Part shown: positions 18,391 to 28,198 of the stretch, one piece after another | How the letters are laid out: each line of letters opens with the position of its first letter | Position numbering within the stretch: position 1 is the first letter of the stretch | DNA from: Sphingomonadales bacterium | GTDB lineage: Bacteria > Pseudomonadota > Alphaproteobacteria > Sphingomonadales > Sphingomonadaceae | Assembly (NCBI GenBank): GCA_004173185.1 | Contig: SEFZ01000018.1 | Coordinates: 28,385 to 92,384, forward strand | DNA length: 64,000 nucleotides | Direction of reading: 5' to 3' | Notes under the pieces: generated by a model | Told to the model about the DNA's origin: nothing | What the model saw: the letters and a program-made list of their open reading frames with translations, nothing else | Database searches by the model: none | Program-made: the position numbers and the translations under genes

Positions 18391-19809
18391 TCAAAGTTTT
18401 TTCAGGACGATCGTCTTGAGCGACGTGAATTCGATCAAACCCGCCGCGCCCCCTTCGACGCCAATGCCGGACTGCTTGCGACCGCCGAATGAGGCCTCGG
18501 GCGGCAGAAATTGGGCTTCGTTAATCCAGGCCACGCCGGTGTCGATCTGCTCGGCAACGGCTTGTGCTTCCTCCGCGTCGCGCCCCCAAACCGAGGCGCC
18601 AAGACCATAGGGCGAGGCGTTCGCGCGCGCTATGACGTCCTTGGTGCTGTCGTACTTCAATAGGGGCACAACCGGACCAAATTGTTCTTCGGCAACAATC
18701 CGCGACGCGTCGGGCGGATTGTCGATGATTGTCACCGGAACAAATAGGCCCGGAGAGGTGTCGGTATCTCCTCCGATAGCGAAGCTGTGTCCCTGAGCTT
18801 TGCAGTCCGCGATAAGATCGACCACTCGTTCATATTGCGGGCGATTGTTGATCGGCCCAATGCGTATGCCTTCTTCTGCGCCGTTGCCGACCCTGACGGT
18901 GCGCGCATAAGCTACCAATGCATCGCGCACCTGGTCATAAATCGAAGCATGGATATAGATCCGCTTGGAGGCCATGCAGACCTGACCCGCATTTTGAAAA
19001 GCGGCCCAAAAAAGTGGCTCGACCTGAGAGGCAATGTCAAAGTCCGGCAGGACGATCGCCGCGTCATTTCCGCCGAGTTCGAGTGTTACTCGCTTGAGCG
19101 ATTTCGCTGCTCCCGCCATGACGCGTTTGCCGGTCGCGGTCGAACCCGTAAACGTGATCTTGTCGATACCTTCATGCTCGGTCATCAGCGGCCCCAGCGC
19201 GTCATCTCCCGAGATCACGTTGAGCACGCCCGGCGGCAAGATGCGGCGGGCTATCTCACCCAGTCGGAGACTGGTCAGCGGCGTGAAAGGCGAGGGTTTG
19301 AGGATCACGCAATTTCCTGCGAGCATGGCCGGTCCGATCTTCATGATCGCCAGCGCAAACGGGAAATTCCAGGGGACGATCGCGCCCACGACCCCCAGCG
19401 GGACGCGGACCGCCTCGACGCGGCGTTCGGGCGTATCGGATAGAATGACACGCGGGATGTCCAGCGAAGCATTAGCTCCCAGCAAATAGGCGCCGCCTTG
19501 GATCTCCATCATCGCATCGGCAAGCGGCTTGCCTTGCTCGGCGGTGAGAAGCCGGGCGAGTTCACCGGCCTCGGCGGCGATTGCAGCGGCAAGCGCTTCG
19601 ATACAGGCGCGCCGGGCGCCAAGGCTCTGTGCCGACCAGTCTTTCCAGGCGGCGCGCGCCGAGGCTATGGCAGCGTCCAATTCGGCAGGCCCTGCCGCTG
19701 GCACCGATGCGATTCTCGTGCCTGTCGCCGGGTTCTCGACCGTCAAAGTCCGGGCTGTTTCTACCGCCTTTCCATCGATGGTGAGGGTGAATGCCGCGAT
19801 ATTTTCCAT
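18391..19809 (-). CDS. Aldehyde dehydrogenase (NAD(P)+)
   Basis: A 472-aa ALDH of normal length. The catalytic Cys is C278 in NAGQVCMASK, the general base E244 in LELGGNDA and the oxyanion Asn N148 in PWNFPF. The cofactor motif FTGSTATGKRVM lies near 220-231. It oxidises an aldehyde to the acid. The partner alcohol dehydrogenase is directly upstream (31-bp gap), giving an alcohol to aldehyde to acid pair. The acid would then need CoA activation, for which the window offers a CaiB/BaiF CoA-transferase but no acyl-CoA synthetase. Confidence 0.93.
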   Translation of the reverse strand: MENIAAFTLTIDGKAVETARTLTVENPATGTRIASVPAAGPAELDAAIASARAAWKDWSAQSLGARRACIEALAAAIAAEAGELARLLTAEQGKPLADAMMEIQGGAYLLGANASLDIPRVILSDTPERRVEAVRVPLGVVGAIVPWNFPFALAIMKIGPAMLAGNCVILKPSPFTPLTSLRLGEIARRILPPGVLNVISGDDALGPLMTEHEGIDKITFTGSTATGKRVMAGAAKSLKRVTLELGGNDAAIVLPDFDIASQVEPLFWAAFQNAGQVCMASKRIYIHASIYDQVRDALVAYARTVRVGNGAEEGIRIGPINNRPQYERVVDLIADCKAQGHSFAIGGDTDTSPGLFVPVTIIDNPPDASRIVAEEQFGPVVPLLKYDSTKDVIARANASPYGLGASVWGRDAEEAQAVAEQIDTGVAWINEAQFLPPEASFGGRKQSGIGVEGGAAGLIEFTSLKTIVLKKL

Positions 19810-19839
19810 GGGAGGCCCCTTATTTGTGGTGATGAGCGA

Positions 19840-20943
19840 TCAGGTGAGAAGGACAGCCTTGATCGCGGCACCGGACTCGAGAACTTCGACGGCCTCGTTT
19901 ATTTCGTCGAGGCGGAATGTCCTGATCATCCGGTCGAACGGGAAGCGCCCGCTCCGCCAATGTTCGATCAGTTCGGGAATGAACTGCTGCGGATCGCTGT
20001 CACCCTCGCAGACCCCGCGGATCGAAAGTCCCTTCGCCATGATCTGGTTGATGGGAATCGGGCAGAGCGCGGCGGGATCGGGGAACATGCCCAAAATCCC
20101 GATAACCCCGCGTGCGGCCATGGCGTCGGCGATTCCGGTAAGGACGTCCGTCCGCGCCGTCGTATCGATGGCGTAGTCGAACCCATCCGGCGAAATGCCG
20201 AGCGCCATGTCGGCAAGGGCACCCGCCGCGGGATCGATGACGTGCGACGCTCCGAGTTCGAGCGCCATTTGGCGGCGCACCGACGAAGGCTCGCTGACCA
20301 CGATGATCGTGCAACCCGCCAGCTTCGCCGCGAGCACGGCGCTCAGCCCTACGGTACCTCCGCCGGTGACAAGAAGCGACGACGCAGGCGTGCAGGCCAG
20401 CGAGCGCAACACAGCCCCCGCCCCCGTCTGGACACCGCATCCGAGTGGTCCCAACAATTCAACCGGCACGTCGTCCGGCACCTTCACGACATTGTCTTCA
20501 TACGCAATCGCATGATCGGCAAATGATGACTGCCCGAAGAAGCAGCTCCCGATCGAGGAGCCGTCGCTATCGGTGACGGGGCTGGAGCCATCGCCGCGAC
20601 GAAATGCGATATTGAGCTCCTCGAAGCGTCGGCAATAGGCCGGCGAGCCCGCGCGGCAGGCCGGGCAATCGTCACAAGACCGAAAACTGAGGACGACCTT
20701 GTCTCCGGGCGCCACCGAGGTGACGGCCTTGCCCGTCCGCTCGACGATGCCTGCCCCCTCATGGCCCAGCAAATGGGGACCGTGCGAGGCGACCATCGTG
20801 TGAAAGGTCAGGTCGGAGTGACAGATCCCCACCCCGGTAACTCGAACGAGAATTTCATCGTCGCGCGGCTCGTCTAGCGTGACCGTCCGGCACTCAAACG
20901 GACGTCCCGCCCGGTCGGACGTGATAGCGGCCTGGCATTGCAT
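19840..20943 (-). CDS. Zinc-dependent alcohol dehydrogenase
   Basis: A 367-aa class III-like zinc alcohol dehydrogenase. Catalytic zinc ligands are C41 (GICHSD), H61/E62 (GHEGAG) and the Cys of GPLGCGVQTGAG. The structural zinc lobe is C90, C93, C96 and C104. The Rossmann motif is GGGTVGLSA. The start at 20943 has TTGGAGAAGC upstream; an earlier ATG at 21048 adds 35 non-family residues. It probably feeds the ALDH. The spacing to the upstream kinase gene (55 bp) fits one operon. Confidence 0.92.
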   Translation of the reverse strand: MQCQAAITSDRAGRPFECRTVTLDEPRDDEILVRVTGVGICHSDLTFHTMVASHGPHLLGHEGAGIVERTGKAVTSVAPGDKVVLSFRSCDDCPACRAGSPAYCRRFEELNIAFRRGDGSSPVTDSDGSSIGSCFFGQSSFADHAIAYEDNVVKVPDDVPVELLGPLGCGVQTGAGAVLRSLACTPASSLLVTGGGTVGLSAVLAAKLAGCTIIVVSEPSSVRRQMALELGASHVIDPAAGALADMALGISPDGFDYAIDTTARTDVLTGIADAMAARGVIGILGMFPDPAALCPIPINQIMAKGLSIRGVCEGDSDPQQFIPELIEHWRSGRFPFDRMIRTFRLDEINEAVEVLESGAAIKAVLLT

Positions 20944-20998
20944 TTGCTTCTCCAAAATCTTGAGGTGACGCGAGGGGCGTCTAAGGAAAGAGGACCGC

Positions 20999-22105
20999 CT
21001 ATGCGAAAAAGGCGTCGTGTTGCTCGTCGCCGAGCACGGCGGCGACATCCTCGAAAAGGTCTGGCACGAGCCGCATCCGCATCATTTCCTCAGCATCATA
21101 GGCCCCGAACTCGTGCATCATCCCGGCAAACCTCTGCGAGATCGCCAGGTGCCGATATGCAGAAAGCAGCCAGTAATACCGCCAGTTGGTTATGGGACGA
21201 CGCGCCCGCGCGTTGTAATAGTCGACCGTCTCGGCATCGCCGAGGAAGCCGCCAAGGCGCTTTCCCGAGCGTCCCGCGCGCATCAACCTGCGCTCATAAA
21301 AACGCTGCATCGTCAGCATCCATGCGAGATCTTCCGCCGGGTTGCCGATGTAGGCGAGTTCCCAGTCCAGCAGCGCGACAGGCAGGCAGTCGCGGTAAAT
21401 GATGTTGCCCGGTCGCGCGTCGCCCCACACGATCGCCGGCTCGGCCTCCGGGGGCGCGCTCTCGCGCAGATAGGCGCCGAGATCGTCGAGCAGAGGAAAA
21501 TCGATCGGACAAGATGTTTCTACCGCCCAGTCGATCAATCCTTGGTAGTGATCGAGCAGCTGCAGCGTTCGGGGCGTGGTGTTAGACGGCCAGTCAACCT
21601 GCGACAGCAGCTGCGCTGAGGGTTCTACATGACTTAATGCGGCGATCGCATCGATCGTGCTCGTCCACAGCGTCTTCCTTTGCTCGTCGGTTGCGTCAAC
21701 CACCCACCCAGCCTCGAGGAAGGTCGGGTTGTCGGGGGGAACAAGACCTTCGATGAAGTCGACGACAAAAAAAGGCCGGCCCAAAACCGACGCGTCGGGT
21801 TCCAGCCCGACGCATCGCGCCATCGGCACGTTGTCACGACCTTGAAGCGCCTCCATGAAGGCATACTGCTTCGACAGGTCGTAGCGCGGAAAAAGACTGA
21901 CATGTTCGGGCGGCAGCCGGAGAATATGGCGGCGGGCTTTCCCGGCTGCCGTGAGATCGACGACGTGGGTCTCGTTGGAATAGCCGTTCCCATCGCCGGG
22001 CGAGCGCAGGGCCTGAACCGAAATCTTCGGATCCTGTCGGCGCAACCAGTCTTCAAGCGCAGCGCGAAGCAGCTCGTCAGTTCCCAACGTCGATAAGATA
22101 GACAT
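20999..22105 (-). CDS. APH-fold phosphotransferase 3 (WGD variant)
   Basis: A 368-aa APH-fold protein with the catalytic loop written VWGDARPGNIIY instead of HGD, so the usual first His is Trp, and DWELAYIGNPAEDLAW as the metal site. The WGD form is, as I recall, seen in the kinase-like proteins linked to acyl-CoA dehydrogenases in actinobacteria. It therefore probably belongs to the CoA-catabolism group rather than to antibiotic resistance. AGGAG lies upstream of ATG 22105, and the gap to protein D is 12 bp. The substrate is inferred as a hydroxylated acyl intermediate. Confidence 0.8.
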   Translation of the reverse strand: MSILSTLGTDELLRAALEDWLRRQDPKISVQALRSPGDGNGYSNETHVVDLTAAGKARRHILRLPPEHVSLFPRYDLSKQYAFMEALQGRDNVPMARCVGLEPDASVLGRPFFVVDFIEGLVPPDNPTFLEAGWVVDATDEQRKTLWTSTIDAIAALSHVEPSAQLLSQVDWPSNTTPRTLQLLDHYQGLIDWAVETSCPIDFPLLDDLGAYLRESAPPEAEPAIVWGDARPGNIIYRDCLPVALLDWELAYIGNPAEDLAWMLTMQRFYERRLMRAGRSGKRLGGFLGDAETVDYYNARARRPITNWRYYWLLSAYRHLAISQRFAGMMHEFGAYDAEEMMRMRLVPDLFEDVAAVLGDEQHDAFFA

Positions 22106-22117
22106 GGCGCTACGCTC

Positions 22118-23248
22118 CTAACCCGCAATCTGATTGAAATAGCCCGGGCCGGGAAACCCGAGCCGGTCGAGCTTCCCAAACAGGGAATATTCGAAGAGAC
22201 CGTGCCCGACGCTGCCTTCGAACTCGAAGCGCGAAAAGGCGTCGATGCCGCCATAAAGACGCTTGTCGGGAACGGAGAAATCGAAGGAAAGAGAGTCGGT
22301 CACATCGTCGCCGCGAAAAACGCCGTGCGTCCATTCGTCGCGGGCGGCGCGTCCATATCCGGAGCCAGCCTCGATATACACGGGAACGAGCGGCGTGATC
22401 GAAAGCGTCCGCCCTCGCGATGTTCCATCGCCGAAGACGATGACAGCTCGCTCGATAAAACGGCGGTCGGACGTGAATTCGAAATCAAAACGCGCTTGCC
22501 CGAGATGTTCAACGCCGTGATTGCCCGGTCGGACGATTTCGGCCTGATCGACGGACCTCCGGCTTCCATCATGCTCGATAACGTTCAGATGAATGCCGAA
22601 ATCGATAAAGTCGGCTGCAATCTTGACGAACTGAAAATTGGACGCGGCACTCGCCGAGCCGCCGACGCTCACCTTGCGCACGCCATCTGGCTCGATCTCG
22701 CCGACCGGCCGTATTCCCCAGGATCGATCGCGATATCCGCGCATGGCTTTGCCCGATGCGGGCGCCGCATCGCCCTTGAACCGAACATCGCCCTGGTATG
22801 AGCCAACCTGATTGTACCGCATGATGTCGTGGAGTACGCGTCCGTTGACGCGATTCACGCTTCGAGGCTCAAGACTGGGGGCGTGGGTCCCCTCGAAGAT
22901 GACGTCGCATTCGAGGCCAGTTTCGTTTGGACCCACGACGATCCTGAGGCGCTTCAGCCCTTCGAGCACCTCGATCGATATCGGTCCAACCTGCATGTCG
23001 GACCGGTCGCCCAGCAGGCGGGAAGACCGCAAGGCGATCTGCCCCGATCGGTTTCCGTATAGGGCAAAGGCGTCCTGGGTGCCCAGATTGGGATATTGCC
23101 CCATGCCAACGATCAGGAAAAAGCTCCCGTCCGGCGCATAGAGGTTAAAATAATGGCGATCGTAAAAGTTGCGGTCGCTGGTCTCGACATGGCGGACCGG
23201 CTCCACGATCTGGTGGATGAGATAATCGTCAAATGCGGAGAGCGTCAT
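22118..23248 (-). CDS. CrtC/AttH-like protein D with DRSWGIR variant motif
   Basis: A 376-aa protein and the longest and most divergent of the four. The central motif is YRDRSWGIRPVGE at 172-184: His of DHSWGPR is replaced by Arg and Pro by Ile. N-terminal RNFYDRHYFNLYAPDGSFF (26-44) has the look of a lipocalin-like strand pair. If the His of the motif is catalytic in A to C, D cannot use the same chemistry, which hints at a different or purely binding role. It is flanked in the operon by the TonB receptor upstream and the WGD kinase 12 bp downstream. Confidence 0.68.
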   Translation of the reverse strand: MTLSAFDDYLIHQIVEPVRHVETSDRNFYDRHYFNLYAPDGSFFLIVGMGQYPNLGTQDAFALYGNRSGQIALRSSRLLGDRSDMQVGPISIEVLEGLKRLRIVVGPNETGLECDVIFEGTHAPSLEPRSVNRVNGRVLHDIMRYNQVGSYQGDVRFKGDAAPASGKAMRGYRDRSWGIRPVGEIEPDGVRKVSVGGSASAASNFQFVKIAADFIDFGIHLNVIEHDGSRRSVDQAEIVRPGNHGVEHLGQARFDFEFTSDRRFIERAVIVFGDGTSRGRTLSITPLVPVYIEAGSGYGRAARDEWTHGVFRGDDVTDSLSFDFSVPDKRLYGGIDAFSRFEFEGSVGHGLFEYSLFGKLDRLGFPGPGYFNQIAG

Positions 23249-23341
23249 GGTCGCTTGCTATTCCTTTCGTGGAATTCCGGCACCGTGTGTGGTCGCCTTG
23301 GCAACCTCACACGGAGCCGGATCCCCCTTTTTTATCGAATT

Positions 23342-25486
23342 TCAGTATCGGTAAGCCACCTTCACCTGGTAACTTGCGGGCTCTCCGTAAATCTGCCCAA
23401 AGCCGACGGGTGTCCCGAGGGTCTGGATAAGATATTTGGAGTCCGTGATGTTGGTGCCAAGAATGGAGAAGGTGAAATTGCTGCCGCCGGGGGTGTAGGC
23501 CGCAGTCAAATTGACAAGCGCATAAGCGTCCTGCTGTGTCGCACCGTTCGGATCAAAATAGGTCTTTGACTGGTATGACGCGTTCGCATTCAGCTTGAGT
23601 TCGCCGCTTCCCAACCGGGTCTCGTACGTAAGCGAAGCGTTCCCGCTCCATTCGGGCGATCGCTGAATCGGGCGGCCGCTGACATCGCCGGCCCGGGTAA
23701 CCACGCCGCCGAGAGCGGGGTCCCATTCATAAATCTGCACCCCGTCGAACTGCTTGTAAGTGCCGTGGGTATAGGCGAGCCCGGTGTCGAGGCGCAGGCC
23801 TTGCGCCAGCGGTCCAGCAACGTGCAGTTGGGCGCCATAAATCTCCACCTTGCCGGCATTTCGTGTGAACGAAACACCCTGCGAGTAGGTCGCGACCTGC
23901 AAATCCTGATAGTCATAATAAAAGGCTGACGCTTCGGCCTGCCAGTCGTCGAGCGAGAATTTGGTGCCGATCTCATAGGCGGTCAACTTTTCCGGTCGGG
24001 CCGCCACGGGGTCGGGAGAGTTGGCATTGAAAATCCCCGGCTTGATGCCCTTGCTGAACGAGGCGTAGACGTTCGCGGAACCGGAGATATCATAACGCAG
24101 GATGGCTCGCGGCGTCAGTTCCTTGAACGTCGCTTTCGGAGTGGAATATTGCACGCCCGCAGCGTCGAGGTGGTCCTTTTGCGCGGTATCAATGCTGTAG
24201 CGAACGCCGCCGGTGAGGAACAGATTTCCCAGGCGATAGGTGGCGTCTGCATAAGGAGCGATCGTTGTGGTTTTTTGGCGACCGGCGAAGAAAAAACCGA
24301 ATGTCGGATTTGGACCGGCGGAGCCGATTTCCAACGGGTTGGTTTCGCCCGTATTACGATAGAGAAATAGTCCGGTCGTCCAGCTCAGGTCGCCCCCGGG
24401 ATTCGAGGAAAGGTTGAACTCCTGCGAGTAGGTTTTCTCGCGCACACGGTAGCGAAGGTAGACAAGCGCTGCCGCCGACCCATCATAATTCCAGAGGTTG
24501 AACAAATCATCCTTCCGGTATTGAGAAAAGGACTTGAGTGTCGCGAATCCGAGGTCAAATTCGCCGGTCAAGTTGAACGCATAGTTTCTCGCCGTTGCCT
24601 TGTTGAGGCCGTAGTTGGCGACCTCCCCGCGATCCGAGACTTCCGGCGCTCCGAAGAACAGGACACCCAGGCTGCGGCCCTGATAGGGGCTGAAATTCAC
24701 GGTCGACGGGTCGCTTTGGAAAGCATATTCCCCGCCCAGCGTGAACGATACCGCGTCGGAAGGCTCGATCCGCAGCTTGCCGCGAAGTGCGTAGTTCTTC
24801 GCCCGGTTGGCATCCTCGCCGGTGATCACATTTTTGACAAATCCATCAGTCCGGCGCCCGCTGGCAAAAAGACTGAGCGACACATCATCGCTGAGGGGGC
24901 CAGCAAGAAAGAGGTTTCCCTTCAGGCTGTTCCAGCGACCGTAAGAAACGTCCGCCTCCGCGCGCAGATCGGCCGAGGGTCCCTTCGTCGCGATAAGAAT
25001 GGCACCGGCGGTCGAATTTCGTCCGAAGAGCGTGCCTTGGGGGCCGGCCAGAACCTGAATATTTTCCACGTTCGCAAAATTGAAGCCGGATGGACTGGGC
25101 GACGGGACGTAAAAGCCGTCGATGTAGGTCGCGATGCTTGACGATACGCCGGGTCCCGCATTCGCGGTCCCGATGCCGCGCAGCGACGGCTGGACCCAGG
25201 TCGAGGCATAATCGATCCGCAGTGCCGGGATCACCTGCGAAAGCCGCGTAGCATCCTCGATGCCTGCCAACGCTAGCTTTTCGTTCGACGCCACGGTGAC
25301 GGTCACCGGTACATCCTTCAGCTTTTCGTCGCGTCGTTGCGCCGTGACGATGATGTCTCCCGATGGGGGTGCGATCTCGTCAGCGCCGTCGGGGGCAGGC
25401 CCGGGCGCTTGCGCTTGAGCGAAGGCAACCGCGGGCATGACCAACATCGATGTGCCGATCGCTGCCAGAATAAGTGCTTTTTTCAT
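23342..25486 (-). CDS. TonB-dependent outer-membrane receptor 2
   Basis: A 714-aa receptor with a signal peptide ending near VAFAQA (residue 22), plug start DIIVTAQRRDEKLKDVPVTV, plug motif VLAGPQGTLFGRNSTAGA and a barrel ending in an aromatic signature (VKVAYRY). The start at 25486 follows GGGAGGG; the ATG at 25597 adds 37 non-signal residues. It is in the same operon as the P450 and protein D, so it likely takes up the substrate of that set. It differs well from receptor 1 in length and sequence, so the cluster may import two compounds or have two affinities. Confidence 0.92.
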   Translation of the reverse strand: MKKALILAAIGTSMLVMPAVAFAQAQAPGPAPDGADEIAPPSGDIIVTAQRRDEKLKDVPVTVTVASNEKLALAGIEDATRLSQVIPALRIDYASTWVQPSLRGIGTANAGPGVSSSIATYIDGFYVPSPSPSGFNFANVENIQVLAGPQGTLFGRNSTAGAILIATKGPSADLRAEADVSYGRWNSLKGNLFLAGPLSDDVSLSLFASGRRTDGFVKNVITGEDANRAKNYALRGKLRIEPSDAVSFTLGGEYAFQSDPSTVNFSPYQGRSLGVLFFGAPEVSDRGEVANYGLNKATARNYAFNLTGEFDLGFATLKSFSQYRKDDLFNLWNYDGSAAALVYLRYRVREKTYSQEFNLSSNPGGDLSWTTGLFLYRNTGETNPLEIGSAGPNPTFGFFFAGRQKTTTIAPYADATYRLGNLFLTGGVRYSIDTAQKDHLDAAGVQYSTPKATFKELTPRAILRYDISGSANVYASFSKGIKPGIFNANSPDPVAARPEKLTAYEIGTKFSLDDWQAEASAFYYDYQDLQVATYSQGVSFTRNAGKVEIYGAQLHVAGPLAQGLRLDTGLAYTHGTYKQFDGVQIYEWDPALGGVVTRAGDVSGRPIQRSPEWSGNASLTYETRLGSGELKLNANASYQSKTYFDPNGATQQDAYALVNLTAAYTPGGSNFTFSILGTNITDSKYLIQTLGTPVGFGQIYGEPASYQVKVAYRY

Positions 25487-25593
25487 TTTTCCCTCCCAAT
25501 TCGCCTCTTTTGTTCGTGAGGCGTTAGTCATGTCCGCCAAGGCTTCCGGCAGGCAGTTTCTCGATTGCGCGGCCCCACGGGCTCGTTCCGCGA

Positions 25594-26835
25594 TCAACGG
25601 GTCTCGAATTCGACGAGCTGCTTTTGATATCCGCTGACCACATAGGTTGACGCTCGCTCCACGGGCGCGTCGTCTGCAGCAAACCTGATATTTCGGAGGC
25701 GATCGAGCATCCGGGCGATCGATATCCGGATCTCTCCCCGAGCGAGGTGGCTGCCCAGGCAGAAATGGGGTCCGTAGCCGAAGGTAATATGCGATCGTGC
25801 ATTGCCTCGCTGCGGATCGAAGCGATCGGGCTCGTCGAAAACGGTGGGATCGCGATTAGCGGCGCCCCAGCGAAGCACGAGGATGGAGCCTTGCGGAATG
25901 GAAACGCCTGCGACCTCGGTGTCGCGGCTGACAAGGCGGAACAATCCCTGGATGGGCGCCTCGTAGCGAAGCGACTCCTCGACGAAAGCGCCGATTCGTT
26001 CGGGCTCGGATCGAAGCTGCTCCTGGAGCTCTGGCTCGACGATCAACCGGTGGAAGGCATTGCCGATCGCGTTGGTCGTCGTTTCGTTGCCAGCTATGAT
26101 CAGGAGGCTGGCCATTGCCACAAGCTCGCCATCCGTGACACGCCGACCATCGACATTGGCGTGAACGATGTCGCTGAACAGAACATCTGCGGGTTCGCTT
26201 CGATAGGCCTCCGCAATGCCCAGCAGATAATTGTTGAACTCCACCTCGATCCGGATCAGCTCCAGCTCCCGGTCGGGATCAAGAATGGGATTTGTCCCCT
26301 CCGCCGAAGATTCGGTCCAGTAACGGAAGCGCTCCAGGTCTTCCCGCGGCACACCGAGCTGATCTGCAATGACAAGAAGCGGAAGCTTCACCGCGAGATC
26401 GGCATGCAGGTCGGCGCGGCCGGCTGCGATGAATCCCTCGATGCACTCATCGACGACCTGGGTAAGATAGGTCTCCATCTTTTTCACCCGGCCCATGGTG
26501 AAGACCTTCTCGACAAGTGCACGTTGAAAGCGGTGATCGGGCCCATCGCCGGTTACGAGACCTTGGATCGGGACGACCCCGCTTTCCTCGTAAATCTTCA
26601 TGACCTCAGGACGCAGTCGCCCACGCATGATTCCGGTATCATTGCGAAAAATTTCTGTGTCAGACGCGATTTTGCGGCATAGGCCATGATCGAGAACGAC
26701 GAAGAACCCGGTCGACGGCTCTTGGTAGACGGGCCCCAACTCCCGCAGCTCTTGATAGGCCGAATAGGGGCATTGCTGGACCGCGGGGTCCATAAAGCTT
26801 ACCGCGCCGGTCGGCGCATTAGATGCAGCCGTCAT
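25594..26835 (-). CDS. Cytochrome P450
   Basis: A 413-aa bacterial soluble (class I) P450. The I-helix is AGNETTTN (248-255), the K-helix ExxR is E287-R290 (ESLR) and the heme-binding loop is FGYGPHFCLGSHLAR with C359. All key residues are present. It hydroxylates a substrate C-H bond with electrons from NAD(P)H through a ferredoxin reductase and ferredoxin. A reductase is at 28199 but no ferredoxin gene is seen in the window. The start at 26835 follows GGGAGAGGG. It is first in the long minus-strand operon and divergent from the LysR gene at 26972, which probably controls it. Confidence 0.94.
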   Translation of the reverse strand: MTAASNAPTGAVSFMDPAVQQCPYSAYQELRELGPVYQEPSTGFFVVLDHGLCRKIASDTEIFRNDTGIMRGRLRPEVMKIYEESGVVPIQGLVTGDGPDHRFQRALVEKVFTMGRVKKMETYLTQVVDECIEGFIAAGRADLHADLAVKLPLLVIADQLGVPREDLERFRYWTESSAEGTNPILDPDRELELIRIEVEFNNYLLGIAEAYRSEPADVLFSDIVHANVDGRRVTDGELVAMASLLIIAGNETTTNAIGNAFHRLIVEPELQEQLRSEPERIGAFVEESLRYEAPIQGLFRLVSRDTEVAGVSIPQGSILVLRWGAANRDPTVFDEPDRFDPQRGNARSHITFGYGPHFCLGSHLARGEIRISIARMLDRLRNIRFAADDAPVERASTYVVSGYQKQLVEFETR

Positions 26836-26971
26836 TTCCCTCTCCCACACGACGCTTTGCGCCGCTCTTATTTTGCGGCCGCTTCCGGGCCGTCGCTGCG
26901 AGGCAAGATTGCAATCTCGCTAACTTCAGTTCAACAAGTCATTCGGAGTGTTTCGTTAAGGAGAGCTAATC

Positions 26972-27919
26972 GTGGAAGCGGTCCGACACACCGACAATCT
27001 TCGGCAACTCGCCCATGTCCTCGCACTCCACGAATGCGGCGATTTTGGACGGGCCGCCGAGCGTCTCGGCATCACGAAGTCCGCGCTTTCGCAATCCTTG
27101 CAGCGAATGGAGGATATTTACGGCGTCCCGCTGTTCGTGCGGGGACGGCGGAAAATCATGGTCACTGTCTATGGCGAGATTCTCGTCGAGACCGCGCGAC
27201 GGACTTTTCGGACCTTTAAGGAAACCCAGCGACAGATCGATCTGCTGCGTAACCTCGACGCGGGCCGTCTTGCCATCGCATGCGATCCGCTCCTGGCGGA
27301 TTCGCTGCTGGCGCCCGCGCTCCTGAAAATCGTTGCGAAATACCCAAGGCTGGAATTCAACCAGCGGTCGGGCAACTGGCTCGCGATTCAAGAGGATTTC
27401 CGCCGGGGCGATCTTGACATTTTTCTGGGTCTGAGGCCGGATCAGCCGATCGAGGGATTCCAATTCGAAGAGCTGGAATTGCCGCCGCTTAAGGTTTACG
27501 CGCGGCCCGGTCACGCAATCTTCCTCGAACCCGAGCCGACGCTCGACGACTGCTGGCGGTATCCCATCCTGGCCGCGCCGGTGCCGGACTGGTATATTCA
27601 GCGCATCGCAAGGGGCTCCTCGCGTGACGGTCACAGTCTTGACGACCTGCGGAAATTCTTTCTGGTGAGCGATAGTACCAGCCTCATCCGCGACATAATC
27701 TGCGCCAGCGATTCGATTTCGGCAGACTTTGCGGCGTCGCTCGGCCCAGAAATCTCGGCTGGGCGCCTTAAAATCCTCGACATCGCTTCGCGTGATCTGA
27801 ACGAAACCATTCCGGCTGTGATTATCACGCCGCTTGATCGGGCCCTGCCTCCGTCTGCGGGAAGCCTCGCGGAAGCGATCAAGATGACTGTCGCCGAATT
27901 CCGCCGGGAGGGCACCTGA
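26972..27919 (+). CDS. LysR-type regulator 1
   Basis: A 315-aa LTTR. The winged HTH is at about 7-65 (FGRAAERLGITKSALSQSLQ, then LFVRGRRKIMVTVYG) followed by a periplasmic-binding-like sensor domain. It uses a GTG start with AAGGAGAGC seven bases upstream. It is divergently placed 136 bp from the P450, the classical LTTR arrangement, so it is the best candidate regulator of the 26835-17379 operon. No T-N11-A motif was mapped by eye. Confidence 0.9.
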   Translation: MEAVRHTDNLRQLAHVLALHECGDFGRAAERLGITKSALSQSLQRMEDIYGVPLFVRGRRKIMVTVYGEILVETARRTFRTFKETQRQIDLLRNLDAGRLAIACDPLLADSLLAPALLKIVAKYPRLEFNQRSGNWLAIQEDFRRGDLDIFLGLRPDQPIEGFQFEELELPPLKVYARPGHAIFLEPEPTLDDCWRYPILAAPVPDWYIQRIARGSSRDGHSLDDLRKFFLVSDSTSLIRDIICASDSISADFAASLGPEISAGRLKILDIASRDLNETIPAVIITPLDRALPPSAGSLAEAIKMTVAEFRREGT

Positions 27920-28198
27920 GCACACTCCGCACCGGCATGGGCACCAGTGCCGCCCGCGGGCCAGAATCTGCGCGCCGCCCCCACAACCGTCACGGCCGCG
28001 AACCCGGCCGCCGGCGACAGAGCTTATCTGAGGAAAGGCTGCACGGGCTAGCCGTCGGTCTAAAAACGAGCCGGCAGCTGGCAGACCGTCCGCGCTTGAC
28101 ATGACAGGCGTCTCGCGGCTCGTGCACCGTCGCAGCGCCAATCGGCTGGCCGGTGTTCCAGTGCCGCCGACGCTCATCGATCGCGGACCGCCCCCGGC

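Noticed and set aside
26966..28177. 403-aa open frame on the minus strand
   Set aside because: It is antisense to the LysR gene, whose HTH and sensor domain are clear on the plus strand.
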